A stretch of DNA of 48,205 nucleotides from a virus. The number at the start of each line of letters is the position of its first letter. Within the stretch, counting starts at the first letter, position 1. This document shows positions 29,219 through 37,704 of this stretch, in pieces. The stretch covers positions 1 to 48,205 of IMG/VR virus record IMGVR_UViG_3300025879_001397, one strand, 5' to 3'. The position numbers were made by a program, and so were the translations under genes. The notes beneath the pieces are model-generated. The model saw only the letters and a list, made by a program, of their open reading frames with translations, ran no database searches and was not told the DNA's origin.

Positions 29219-31081
29219 TTAGTTGATGTATGCATTTAACTCATATCCGTTCTTCATTCCGTAAACCTGAATGTGTAACATCTTTCTTTGTGGTTTACCA
29301 TTTTTAAGAAGTTCTAACGATACTCTTGTAGTTTTACCCACCGATGGTCTCTTTGAGTTCATTCCAACTTTGGTGAACATCTCATCATCCTCTATTTCGT
29401 ATCCTTTCTTTTTAGCGTATACTTCTGCTGCCTCAATTGCATGAGTGTAAGATTTGTGATACACATCATCCGATTCGTTTACTGATTCATATTTAATCAT
29501 ATCAGTATTAAACTTTTCAAAATTCTTCTTTGCCCATTTTACGGCAGATTCGTAAGAATTAAATTTAATTCTGTCTTGTTTGAATCCTTTTTTCTTGTTT
29601 AAGAAATCAATGTAAACTTTTTCTTCGTTTACTAATTCAAACAGTTCATCTCTTGTAAGTTTTCTACCGAATGCCTTTTCAAATGCTTTAATCATTTTTA
29701 CTTCAGTACTAGCATTTCTTCCAAGTAGTTTTAAAACTCTTTTTAATTCATCTTCAGAAAAATTATAGTTTACTTTTTCTTCGTTTACTGATTCATTTAC
29801 CGAATATGAAAGGAATCCTCTATCACCAACGTTTACTTTAATTTTACCCTTAGATAGTTTTTCAACTTCTCTTTTAGTTTTCTGTGGGTCTTGATGTGCA
29901 TGATAAAAGTTATTCTTAATCTTAGAAGATGAACCAGGTTTTTGATTAAAGTTTTTTACCAAATCACCACCATCATACCCAACTCCACCAATATTAACTT
30001 TATTATGACCAGAGTTATAATAAACATCATATTTTGGCTTAGCATCTAATATTACCTGTGTAAGGTATTTGTAATCTGCCTTTTCGTTTAATGATTCATT
30101 AAATCCTTCAATATCCCATTGAATTCTTTGTAATGGATTATCACCTCTAAAGTTTTTCTTTACCCAATCAATAAGTCCAGGTTCATTCTTAGCATTTTGA
30201 GCCATATCGAATGCGTTTCTAGCACCCCCATTACTTGCCATACTATCCAACCATTGTTCATATTTCGTTTGAGTCCATCTTACTTTCTTAACTACTTTCT
30301 TATGTGGACCATCTCCTAATTTTGAAGTAGCTGCAGCGTAAGAACCTGGAAGGAATACACCAACATCCTTACCATTACCATATTTTATTTTTTTTCTGAA
30401 TAACCTTAGTGAATATTCTCCACTTTCTTTTTGTTTAGGTTTTGAAACTTCGCCTTGTCTTTTACCTAATTCAATTTTCTTTTCTTCAGCAGTTTTGGGA
30501 TTTATTTCAAAATGTAAAGATTTTACTAAATCACCAATACCATCAAATTTACCTTCGTTTACTGATTCATCAATTTCAAATTTAGAATATTTGTTTAAAT
30601 CATTTAAACTTTTTAATTCAACTCGTTTACCGTTTGAATCCAATCCATAGATAGTAGCGGTATATTTACCCATTCCATCGGAACGTTTACCTTTTAGTTT
30701 TTGTTTTAATTCAGCACCAGCTCTTCGTTTGTTGATAGATGAATTAAATTCGTTTACTGATTCTAACTCAACACCTTCATATATTGATTTAAGATATTTA
30801 AGGAAGTCTTTATCACTCTTCATATCTCTAAAATCACTATTTGAAAATACTTTCTTTATAAAATCCCTAATATCTTTAGAACTTTGCTTGATTAAATCAA
30901 GTTCAGCTCCTAAACTTTCACTAACTTCATCTATGATTTTAACTGGAACTAAGTGTGTACCAATTTTAGAATCGTATGCCATTATGTAATGAATACCATC
31001 CTTACCCATAAGTTTGAAATCCTTATGTTTCTTATTCCACTCTTTTTTAGTGATTGTATGTTTAATCTTAGGTTTAGCCAT
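29219..31081 (-). CDS. Putative multi-segment polyprotein with ESVNE repeats, 620 aa
   Basis: Six internal sites break the chain: ESVNE 107-111, ESVNE 172-176, ESLNE 329-333, SVNESVNE 427-434, ELVNE 482-486 and ESVNE 532-536. Cutting after the last Glu of each would yield seven pieces of about 111, 65, 157, 101, 52, 50 and 84 residues. Most pieces are Lys-rich and start just after the site. No enzymatic family is recognised. T4 prohead protease gp21 cleaves after Glu in (L/I)-x-E, so these could be internal head proteins made as one chain. An alternative is a repeat-linked structural protein that is never cut. Neighbours on both sides carry single similar leaders. Confidence 0.72.
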   Translation of the reverse strand: MAKPKIKHTITKKEWNKKHKDFKLMGKDGIHYIMAYDSKIGTHLVPVKIIDEVSESLGAELDLIKQSSKDIRDFIKKVFSNSDFRDMKSDKDFLKYLKSIYEGVELESVNEFNSSINKRRAGAELKQKLKGKRSDGMGKYTATIYGLDSNGKRVELKSLNDLNKYSKFEIDESVNEGKFDGIGDLVKSLHFEINPKTAEEKKIELGKRQGEVSKPKQKESGEYSLRLFRKKIKYGNGKDVGVFLPGSYAAATSKLGDGPHKKVVKKVRWTQTKYEQWLDSMASNGGARNAFDMAQNAKNEPGLIDWVKKNFRGDNPLQRIQWDIEGFNESLNEKADYKYLTQVILDAKPKYDVYYNSGHNKVNIGGVGYDGGDLVKNFNQKPGSSSKIKNNFYHAHQDPQKTKREVEKLSKGKIKVNVGDRGFLSYSVNESVNEEKVNYNFSEDELKRVLKLLGRNASTEVKMIKAFEKAFGRKLTRDELFELVNEEKVYIDFLNKKKGFKQDRIKFNSYESAVKWAKKNFEKFNTDMIKYESVNESDDVYHKSYTHAIEAAEVYAKKKGYEIEDDEMFTKVGMNSKRPSVGKTTRVSLELLKNGKPQRKMLHIQVYGMKNGYELNAYIN

Positions 31082-31082
31082 C

Positions 31083-31370
31083 TTATTTTAATTTGTTTGC
31101 TATTGAATATAAATCAAATTTGAATCCCATTCCAGCTCCACTATATGAGTGGTCTACATCAATAGGTAGTTTTAGTTTCTTTTCTAATGCCTTTCCAACA
31201 ATAACACCAATCATATCATCACCAGCTCCTCTAGCTTCAATTGCATTTTGTAATTCATCCAAATCCTTAGATGTTTTAGCAATTGCCGCTAAATGAACAT
31301 CACCCTTTGAAGGCATAATTGTGAAATTAACTGAGAATTTCTTACCACCTGATTTAATATCTATCTTCAT
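31083..31370 (-). CDS. Hypothetical protein, 95 aa
   Basis: Alpha/beta protein (MKIDIKSGGKKFSVNFTIMP ... GMGFKFDLYSIANKLK) of unknown family. A central helix rich in Asp/Glu (KDLDELQNAIEARG) joins two strand pairs. It lies between the repeat polyprotein and the LLSEA-leader protein. Confidence 0.66.
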   Translation of the reverse strand: MKIDIKSGGKKFSVNFTIMPSKGDVHLAAIAKTSKDLDELQNAIEARGAGDDMIGVIVGKALEKKLKLPIDVDHSYSGAGMGFKFDLYSIANKLK

Positions 31371-31388
31371 ATCGTTTTATTTAATAAT

Positions 31389-31640
31389 TTAGGATACATC
31401 CATTGCATCATTATGAGTAAAGGTAATACCCTTCTTCTTCAAAGTTTTAGCAAGCTTTTCCATATCATCATAATCGTATCTATATGGTAACTCAATACCA
31501 TATCTATCTTCAAAATCCGGTTTGTACATCTTCTTACCATCCACAACTATCTTATATAGTTTACCACTACGGTCTAAATAAGTTGCATCAATCTTCTTTG
31601 GATTTTTTGCTTCTGAAAGTAATTCTTTTAGTTTAATCAT
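31389..31640 (-). CDS. Small protein with LLSE leader, 83 aa
   Basis: Begins MIKLKELLSEAKNPKKIDAT, a leader-like helix ending LLSE then Ala. The rest is basic (YLDRSGKLYKIVVDGKKMYK ... KTLKKKGITF). One of several genes here with this type of start, consistent with packaged internal proteins (inference). Confidence 0.68.
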   Translation of the reverse strand: MIKLKELLSEAKNPKKIDATYLDRSGKLYKIVVDGKKMYKPDFEDRYGIELPYRYDYDDMEKLAKTLKKKGITFTHNDAMDVS

Positions 31641-31641
31641 A

Positions 31642-32178
31642 TTATTTGTGTTTGATGTGTTGTACTCTCCACTTCACATCCTTTGTTCTCAACATTTTCT
31701 TTACAGCATCCACATTCTTTAATGAATCATCTGCAAAGTAAACATCATCATATCCTTCGTTATCAATCTTATCCTCAATCCAATCTGCTTTTGCCTTTGG
31801 ATTATTGTTTTGTAATCCAGTTACAGGTATTTTTTGATTGATACCAATATCTTTTAAGTATTTTGCTACGTGCTTATCTACTGCTTGTGGTCTTGCCGTT
31901 AGAATGAATACACCATCACCTCTATTTTTCTGAATGATTCTCTTTAATACTTTGGTGATTCGTTTCAACTCTTGTGGTTCTTGAACCGAGTAGAAATCTC
32001 TGAAATCATACTCTTCACCTGGCTTCTCATTATAAACTGCAAATTCGGCTGGTGTTAGTCTCTTTTCTTTACCATTAGGTTGTTTAACGTAGATATATGA
32101 TTTAGTAAGAACCAACGTTTCATCAAAATCAAACACTCTTAGTTTTTTTGATTCGGAGAATAAGCTTCGTGCTATCAT
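31642..32178 (-). CDS. HAD-superfamily phosphatase with leader
   Basis: 178 aa from the ATG at 32178. The start at 32202 would lie at the transcription start implied by the promoter at 32204-32235. After MIARSLFSES comes the HAD motif I (RVFDFDETLVLT, DxDxT), motif II FILTARP, a Lys in NPKAKADWI and motif IV YFADDSLKN. It is closest in outline to the phosphatase part of phage polynucleotide kinases/HAD hydrolases. The FSE|S leader again looks like a capsid-targeting cut site. Confidence 0.82.
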   Translation of the reverse strand: MIARSLFSESKKLRVFDFDETLVLTKSYIYVKQPNGKEKRLTPAEFAVYNEKPGEEYDFRDFYSVQEPQELKRITKVLKRIIQKNRGDGVFILTARPQAVDKHVAKYLKDIGINQKIPVTGLQNNNPKAKADWIEDKIDNEGYDDVYFADDSLKNVDAVKKMLRTKDVKWRVQHIKHK

Positions 32179-32203
32179 ATCTTCTTGCTCTTTTATCATC
32201 ATG

Positions 32204-32235
32204 CTAATATACGATTTTTATACCTAATATCCAAA
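32204..32235 (-). promoter_or_regulatory. Bacteroidota-type promoter (virion-related unit)
   Basis: Minus strand: TTTG (32235-32232), 20 bp, TATATTAG (32211-32204). It reads into the HAD, polyprotein, fibre and protease genes. Confidence 0.8.
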
Positions 32236-32562
32236 TTATTTAGAGTTAGAATTCAAAATTTGATTGTTTAATTCCAACAATCTTCGATTCTCCATCTCTA
32301 AATACTTTACTTTGATTGTCAACTCAGCAACATCCTTAGTTAGTTCCAATATCTTCTCTCTAAGTTCATCCTTTTCTTTTGAACTTTGTTGAAGTAATGA
32401 TTCTAATCTATCGATTCTCTTAGCACAATCATCTTTGATATAATCCTCCTCATCCTTTTTATCTTGCGCACGCTTCTCATAGTATCTCCAAGCCCCAGCG
32501 GACCCCAATACTGTGATAAGTGTAATAATTACTGCGTAGATTGATTCTGGATTCATTATCAT
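32236..32562 (-). CDS. Membrane-anchored coiled-coil protein, 108 aa
   Basis: N-terminal transmembrane helix (about 7-24, SIYAVIITLITVLGSAGAW) followed by a long coiled coil (KRIDRLESLLQQSSKEKDEL ... KYLEMENRRLLELNNQI). The layout is that of an i-spanin or holin-associated protein. It overlaps the upstream coiled-coil gene by 4 nt, downstream of the holin-like gene. Confidence 0.72.
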   Translation of the reverse strand: MIMNPESIYAVIITLITVLGSAGAWRYYEKRAQDKKDEEDYIKDDCAKRIDRLESLLQQSSKEKDELREKILELTKDVAELTIKVKYLEMENRRLLELNNQILNSNSK

Positions 32563-33134
32563 TTTTTGTTTTGTAAGATACTATCTGATTTTTCCATCTC
32601 AGCTCTAAGGTAGTGTTTAGCACCAACTATATAATCTTTTGCCTTTACGATTTTAGTTTGCCACCAATGTGGTAAATCTATCTCAGCGTTCATTTCATCA
32701 AATTCAGCCATCATTTCACCCAATTCTTCAGCATATCTTTCAATAATACTCAAATCAGCTCTTAACATACCTGGCTCATTATCTTGATGTCCTAAATCTA
32801 CATCTTCGAAAACGGATGTATCTAACTCAGTATCGGTTGACATCTGAGATACATACTTATCTTCCATATCCATTAACTGAGATAGATTCTTTTGTCTATC
32901 TTTTATTTTCTTAGTCAAATCCTTTAATACTTTAAGAATTTGCTCTTTTTTCTTTGGGTCTTTTTCTGTTTTATAAGGTTGTACAGCCTTTTTTCTATCA
33001 GCTTCCAACTTTGCGATTTCTTTTTTAACCGCTTCTATTTTCAGAAATAACTTAGGTATTCCTTCGTTGATTAATTGCTCAACAGTGAACCTTCCTTCGT
33101 ATTTTTCAACCAAATGTTCTTCTAATAATTTCAT
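32559..33134 (-). CDS. Coiled-coil protein with LINE leader, 191 aa
   Basis: Charged helices (KLFLKIEAVKKEIAKLEADR, KKKEQILKVLKDLTKKIKDR) suggest a structural or scaffolding coiled coil. The N-terminus ...FTVEQLINEGIPK has another (L/I)NE site near residue 25. It precedes the membrane coiled-coil gene by a 4-nt overlap. Confidence 0.7.
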   Translation of the reverse strand: MKLLEEHLVEKYEGRFTVEQLINEGIPKLFLKIEAVKKEIAKLEADRKKAVQPYKTEKDPKKKEQILKVLKDLTKKIKDRQKNLSQLMDMEDKYVSQMSTDTELDTSVFEDVDLGHQDNEPGMLRADLSIIERYAEELGEMMAEFDEMNAEIDLPHWWQTKIVKAKDYIVGAKHYLRAEMEKSDSILQNKK

Positions 33135-33194
33135 ATCAGTTCAATTTTACCTTTAAGATAAATATAAGGTATTTAGATTTAAAGTAGAATAAAA

Positions 33195-33212
33195 CCCCCC
33201 AACTAAGGGGGG
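33195..33212 (-). terminator. Strong intrinsic terminator
   Basis: Perfect CCCCCC / GGGGGG stem with a 6-nt loop, flanked by ATAAAA on one side and TTTTAT on the other, just after the holin-like gene. It is the clearest GC-rich terminator in the window and looks bidirectional. A TATATTTA box at 33159-33166 follows but has no proper -33 box. Confidence 0.85.
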
Positions 33213-33219
33213 TCTTTTA

Positions 33220-33447
33220 TTATTCTCCTTTCTTAAAGATTTTAGTAGCTCCATCGATTCCAAATGAACCCAATGTGATAATTACGAATGAATTGAATAC
33301 TGTATCATCGATTATTAATTCAGTTCCCAATATACCAGTTACGATATCTGCTCCAGCGAACAATGCCATCACTGCGAATGATGCAAATCCAACGATGTTC
33401 TTTTCGTTTAAATCGTTATTGTCTTTAAAAATGTCCTTAAATGCCAT
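33220..33447 (-). CDS. Holin-like membrane protein, 75 aa
   Basis: Start at 33447 (MAFKDIFKDNNDLNEKNIVG); the longer frame to 33516 lacks conserved character. Two hydrophobic spans (VGFASFAVMALFAGADIVTG and VFNSFVIITLGSFGIDGATKIF) with a charged N-terminus and Lys-rich end (KKGE), typical of class II holins. Immediately followed by the terminator at 33195-33212. Confidence 0.72.
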   Translation of the reverse strand: MAFKDIFKDNNDLNEKNIVGFASFAVMALFAGADIVTGILGTELIIDDTVFNSFVIITLGSFGIDGATKIFKKGE

Positions 33448-33526
33448 AATAAATTTCTTTTTTTGTTTTAGCGTTAGCATAACGTATTGATGAAACTTAT
33501 TATACATAAATATCAAATTCTTTTCT

Positions 33527-34399
33527 TTAAAGTGATTCTGAGAACTTTTGGAGTACTTCCCTCATTATATCATTGGAGTATTTCTTACCATCGTGCTTTA
33601 AATCAAATACTTTTATTTTATCTTTATACGATGGTTCTCTATGCTCCTCATCCTTATCTTCGGTAATGTACAATCCGTTTAATACATATTGTGATATATC
33701 AACACCAACGTTCTTAGCGATACCAGATGCAAACATAGCGAATGTATCTTCTGAACCATATCCTCCAAATTCTTCAGGTATTCCAATTTTATCCCAAAAC
33801 TCCTTTGAGTATAGAGTGTGCATACCACATCCAAACTTAAACACACTTAACTCACCCAAAGTAACTTCGGTTGGTTTTTGAGTAAATGTATTGTTCCAAC
33901 ATTCTTTGGTTCTAAATTGTTGCATCTCTTCATTTCTGAAATTAGGATGTACTAACGGGTCCCAACTACTATCCCACCAACGAGGAATATTCGGAGATAT
34001 TACATACTTTCCACTCACTTGCTCAGATGCCATTAGTTGCATTTTCAGTTGTTGTTCGTGGATTGAGATATCAGGGTCAACAAAGATAAACTGGTCATAA
34101 TCTAATTTGATTACCTCTCTCTTTTGTTGAGTTGTTCCCCATAGAGAATTATCTACTACGATTTGAAGATATGAACGAATACCCTCCATTGACTTGGTAA
34201 ATTTATCAATAAACCATTGTGGTTTCAATTCACTATTTTCCCAATCAGTCAATTCAGGATTTAGATTAAGTGTAACATACATAGTTACATCATCATTATC
34301 ATCCAAATATTTGAATCCCTCTTTATAGTAGGTGATGAATCTCTCAAACATCTCCAACTCCAATGGCATTACATGAGTTACAATTAAGGTTCTTTTCAT
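33527..34399 (-). CDS. GT-A-like glycosyltransferase, 290 aa
   Basis: Begins MKRTLIVTHVMPLELEMFERF. DYDQFIFVDPDISIHEQQ carries a DxD-type metal site (DPD), and FGGYGSEDTFAMFASG is the acceptor/ED region typical of GT-A enzymes. First described here by motif only. Its start overlaps the upstream GT2 gene by 1 nt; it ends the sugar operon. Confidence 0.8.
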   Translation of the reverse strand: MKRTLIVTHVMPLELEMFERFITYYKEGFKYLDDNDDVTMYVTLNLNPELTDWENSELKPQWFIDKFTKSMEGIRSYLQIVVDNSLWGTTQQKREVIKLDYDQFIFVDPDISIHEQQLKMQLMASEQVSGKYVISPNIPRWWDSSWDPLVHPNFRNEEMQQFRTKECWNNTFTQKPTEVTLGELSVFKFGCGMHTLYSKEFWDKIGIPEEFGGYGSEDTFAMFASGIAKNVGVDISQYVLNGLYITEDKDEEHREPSYKDKIKVFDLKHDGKKYSNDIMREVLQKFSESL

Positions 34400-35556
34400 T
34401 AGTTTAGGTTTATTAGTTTGGTTTGATATTCATTCATCTGAACTATCTCTATGGTTAGATTACCCAATGTGAATCTTCCAACCTCACCACTATCTTGTAT
34501 GATTTTAGCCAATTGTTGGATGATTTTGAAATCATCATTGTTTAAAGTTGTACCATCAATCTCTACTAAGATTTCATTGTTCTTTTCGTTATCAAATGGT
34601 TTAACTCTTTCGTTCAAATCCATTAAAGTATTATCCTTTTCAATATATAGATAATCGGTATAGTTGAAATCTACATATGATGTACTTGCCCAAGGTTCCA
34701 ATACCTTTAACAAATTTAAATTACAATTTTTGATGATAAACCCAATATCATATTTAGGTGTAATGATTGGATATTGGAATGAATCATTCTCAATCCAACT
34801 TCCCCATTTTCTTAAATAGTTTCTGGCCGCCTTCTGAGATGCTACTTTGTAGTAATCATCATCTTTCTGAATTTGGTCATTCCATCTATGTCCTCTACAC
34901 GTTAAGTGATATACAAATGAATCTCTACTTTGAATCAGTTCGTAACCAGCCATTATCCATCGTTGGAAGATATCACTATCCTCATATGGGAATGGTGCGA
35001 ATAATGGGTCATGTCCACCAATTCGTTGAAAATCTTCTTTATAAAGAATCCAAGGTGCAAACATACCTTTGGTAGTTTTACCTTTATTTTCACTTTGTGA
35101 TTTTTTAGCAAACTCTTCAAATGCTGGAATATCTAAATCATCAAAATCCAACCCAAAGTTTTGAATAATCTTTTCATTACCAGGTGGATGGAGTGGTGGT
35201 TCGATACGAGTAGCACAAACTACCTTACCCTTATCCAAATGTTTGAGTAGGTTCTCTAAGTAGTTTTCAGTAACAATCATATCAGCATGAATGATACCAA
35301 TAATCTCATTGTTAGCCATTTCTATACCTAAGTCATATAGAATGGTATGCCCTACCCTTTCTTCACTTCGGTGGAGTATTACGTTATCATCCTCACTTTG
35401 AGTTGATTGTAACCACTCATACGTCCCATCATTTGAACCATCATCTAATAGTACCAACTCCAATGTTGGATACCACTTTCTGATTGAAGTGTATGCGTTT
35501 TTAATATGCTGAAAATTGTTATACGTTGGTATAACTAATGTTACGTTATTTACCAT
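34399..35556 (-). CDS. Glycosyltransferase family 2, 385 aa
   Basis: VTLVIPTYNN (5-14) and LLDDGSNDGT (36-45) are textbook GT2. IIGIIHADMIVTENYLENL is the DxD-type region (HADM), and FAPFPYEDSDIFQRW is the catalytic ED motif. The extra 100 C-terminal residues are unassigned. It overlaps the HAD-nucleotidyltransferase gene by 11 nt. Confidence 0.88.
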   Translation of the reverse strand: MVNNVTLVIPTYNNFQHIKNAYTSIRKWYPTLELVLLDDGSNDGTYEWLQSTQSEDDNVILHRSEERVGHTILYDLGIEMANNEIIGIIHADMIVTENYLENLLKHLDKGKVVCATRIEPPLHPPGNEKIIQNFGLDFDDLDIPAFEEFAKKSQSENKGKTTKGMFAPWILYKEDFQRIGGHDPLFAPFPYEDSDIFQRWIMAGYELIQSRDSFVYHLTCRGHRWNDQIQKDDDYYKVASQKAARNYLRKWGSWIENDSFQYPIITPKYDIGFIIKNCNLNLLKVLEPWASTSYVDFNYTDYLYIEKDNTLMDLNERVKPFDNEKNNEILVEIDGTTLNNDDFKIIQQLAKIIQDSGEVGRFTLGNLTIEIVQMNEYQTKLINLN

Positions 35557-36913
35557 AGTTTTCTAAATAATATTTTAAATCTTCAGGTGTACCCAATCCC
35601 CACATTTTTGGAATATCGAATGTACGGATTTCTTTACCACCTTCAATTGCTTGATTGAATACAGGACATACATAGAACTCATCGTTTACTCTGATATCTT
35701 TCTCAATCATTTCCTCTGCATATTTAACAAAGTCAGAACCATTTTTCCAATAGTAATATCCAACCGTTGCAATATCTGAGATTGGGTTCTTTTCAGCTAC
35801 CTCAGTTACGAATCCGTTTTCATCTATTTTAGCAAATGACCATTTTGGGTGAGTTGCTCTAAATGATACAATCCCACCATCTGCATTAGTTTCATTCATC
35901 TTATACATAAACTCAGTTGAATCCCATTCTACGAATTGGTCTGAGTTAGCGAAGAATAATGGATTATCGTTATCGATGTGTTCTTTAGCCAATAATGCCG
36001 TACATGCAGCACCTTCGGTTAAACCATCTACCTCAACAATCTTACAATTTGGTGCAATCAAATTTAAGAGTGTATCTAAGTTGTATTTCTCTCTATGTGA
36101 TTTCTGAACTACAAAGATGAAGTTTGCATCAATATTAAGATTTTCAACCACCAATTGAATCATAGGTTTACCCTCTACATCGATTAGTGGTTTTGGGAAT
36201 GTATATCCTGCGGCTTGGAATCTACTACCAGCTCCAGCCATTGGAATCAATACATTCAATTTTTTATCTACCCACTTTGGAGTATCATTTAATTTTCCCA
36301 TTTCTATTTCAGTTAGTTTTTTAAATATGTTTGTATAGGTTACTTCGGATGGATTTACAACTCGCAATACATGAGCCTTAGAGCGATATGCCGCTTGTAA
36401 TCCATATGGTGAATCCTCTACAATTAGAGTTTCTTCAGGTAAACATCCCATCTTTGAGATTGCTCTCCAATACATCTCTGGATGTGGTTTGGAGTTTTGT
36501 ACATCTTCGTTTGAGATGATGTAATCCATAAACTCCATAATTCCCAACTTTGAAAGTACAGTCAAAACTGTCTTTCTGATTGAATTGGAACATACTGCAA
36601 TCTTATACCCATCTTCAACCAATGCGTTCATTAGGGATTGTAGAGTTTGGTTTGGTTTCAACTCTTTCAACATTTGCAAAGTCAACTTTTGTTTACCTTC
36701 CCAAATCTCTTTATGTAGTTCAGTTGGTAAACCTTTTCGTTCACTCAACATTTCTAATTTCTGATTAGTTTTTAATCCATCATAGGTTGATAGGTGTTCG
36801 TTCCAACTAATTGCGTATTTCTCACCTAAAGCTTTATTAAGTGCATCGTAATGAATGTTTTTGGCTTCAACAAGCACACCATCCAGGTCGTAGATTATTA
36901 ACTTTACTCTCAT
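35546..36913 (-). CDS. HAD phosphatase / sugar nucleotidyltransferase fusion
   Basis: 455 aa. Residues 1-200 are a beta-phosphoglucomutase-like HAD domain: DLDGVLVE (9-16), SNSIRKT, KPHPEMYW and VEDSPYGLQAA are motifs I to IV. Residues 215-455 are a nucleotidyltransferase with VLIPMAGAGSRF (221-232), FPKPLIDV (239-246) and NSDQF. One protein would dephosphorylate or isomerise a sugar phosphate and activate it as an NDP-sugar. Similar fusions occur in bacterial capsule clusters. Substrate unknown. Confidence 0.86.
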   Translation of the reverse strand: MRVKLIIYDLDGVLVEAKNIHYDALNKALGEKYAISWNEHLSTYDGLKTNQKLEMLSERKGLPTELHKEIWEGKQKLTLQMLKELKPNQTLQSLMNALVEDGYKIAVCSNSIRKTVLTVLSKLGIMEFMDYIISNEDVQNSKPHPEMYWRAISKMGCLPEETLIVEDSPYGLQAAYRSKAHVLRVVNPSEVTYTNIFKKLTEIEMGKLNDTPKWVDKKLNVLIPMAGAGSRFQAAGYTFPKPLIDVEGKPMIQLVVENLNIDANFIFVVQKSHREKYNLDTLLNLIAPNCKIVEVDGLTEGAACTALLAKEHIDNDNPLFFANSDQFVEWDSTEFMYKMNETNADGGIVSFRATHPKWSFAKIDENGFVTEVAEKNPISDIATVGYYYWKNGSDFVKYAEEMIEKDIRVNDEFYVCPVFNQAIEGGKEIRTFDIPKMWGLGTPEDLKYYLENYGK

Positions 36914-37668
36914 AATACCAAATATTCTTGCTTACCACCTTTATGAAACCAAGGTCTACTCCGTATACCAGCCCATGCATCTAACATAGCCCCAACATCA
37001 ATAGCAACCTTACCATAATTGTGTTTTAAATATGAAACATAATCTTTTTGAATCCCACAACCTACTAAAACCACATCGGATTTTATATCTCTAAATGAGT
37101 TTATGAACTCTTCCCTATTCCTTAAATTTACATTCATAGGATGTGTTGTAAATGTAACATCGGCATCAAATAACTTACTCAAATTTTTACTCTCTAATCT
37201 CTCAGTATTTGGTGATATGATATTCAAACTTCTACCTTGTAGGATATCTTTGAAGTTTTCAGGTTTACCAAATTCTTTAGTTCTTGATAACATATGGTCA
37301 CATACCTCCAATTCATACTTAATTCCATTATCTTTTAAGAAAGTATCATCAATAGACCAAACTTCCTTTGTATAATAGATACTCTTAGCTATATCATTAG
37401 TATCATCCATTATACCAATAACATCACTATGTTTTATTGCATTTAGTATGATAGAACTAGCATCAGTATATAGTTGTTCAACTTCATTTGGATATTTATA
37501 TCCCCAATTTCTACAACTTCTTTCTTGATGTTGTGGAGTTGAGTTTTTGTTCAACATTCTAATTTCACCATCACCAAAACGTGATAATGCAAATGGAGTA
37601 TTTGTTTTGATTTTATCTTTTATCAAATCAATTGTTTCCGTAATGGTTATAGTGGGTTGTAAATACAT
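36910..37668 (-). CDS. GT-D fold glycosyltransferase
   Basis: 252 aa. SRFGDGE (29-35) is the signature of GT-D (DUF1792) glycosyltransferases, in which the DxE pair binds the donor. The middle has DVVLVGCGIQKDYVSYL, and the end has VGAMLDAWAGIRSRPW, as in the family. A promoter lies directly upstream (-7 box 37673-37680), leaving almost no 5' leader. No later Met can serve as start without losing the active site. Confidence 0.86.
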   Translation of the reverse strand: MYLQPTITITETIDLIKDKIKTNTPFALSRFGDGEIRMLNKNSTPQHQERSCRNWGYKYPNEVEQLYTDASSIILNAIKHSDVIGIMDDTNDIAKSIYYTKEVWSIDDTFLKDNGIKYELEVCDHMLSRTKEFGKPENFKDILQGRSLNIISPNTERLESKNLSKLFDADVTFTTHPMNVNLRNREEFINSFRDIKSDVVLVGCGIQKDYVSYLKHNYGKVAIDVGAMLDAWAGIRSRPWFHKGGKQEYLVL

Positions 37669-37672
37669 TCTA

Positions 37673-37704
37673 CAAATATACTAAATTATTTTTAATAAAA
37701 CAAA
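37673..37704 (-). promoter_or_regulatory. Bacteroidota-type promoter, nearly leaderless
   Basis: Minus strand: TTTG (37704-37701), 20 bp, TATATTTG (37680-37673), then TAGA and the ATG. Transcription starting 5-7 nt after the box would begin at or next to the ATG of the GT-D gene. Confidence 0.78.
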
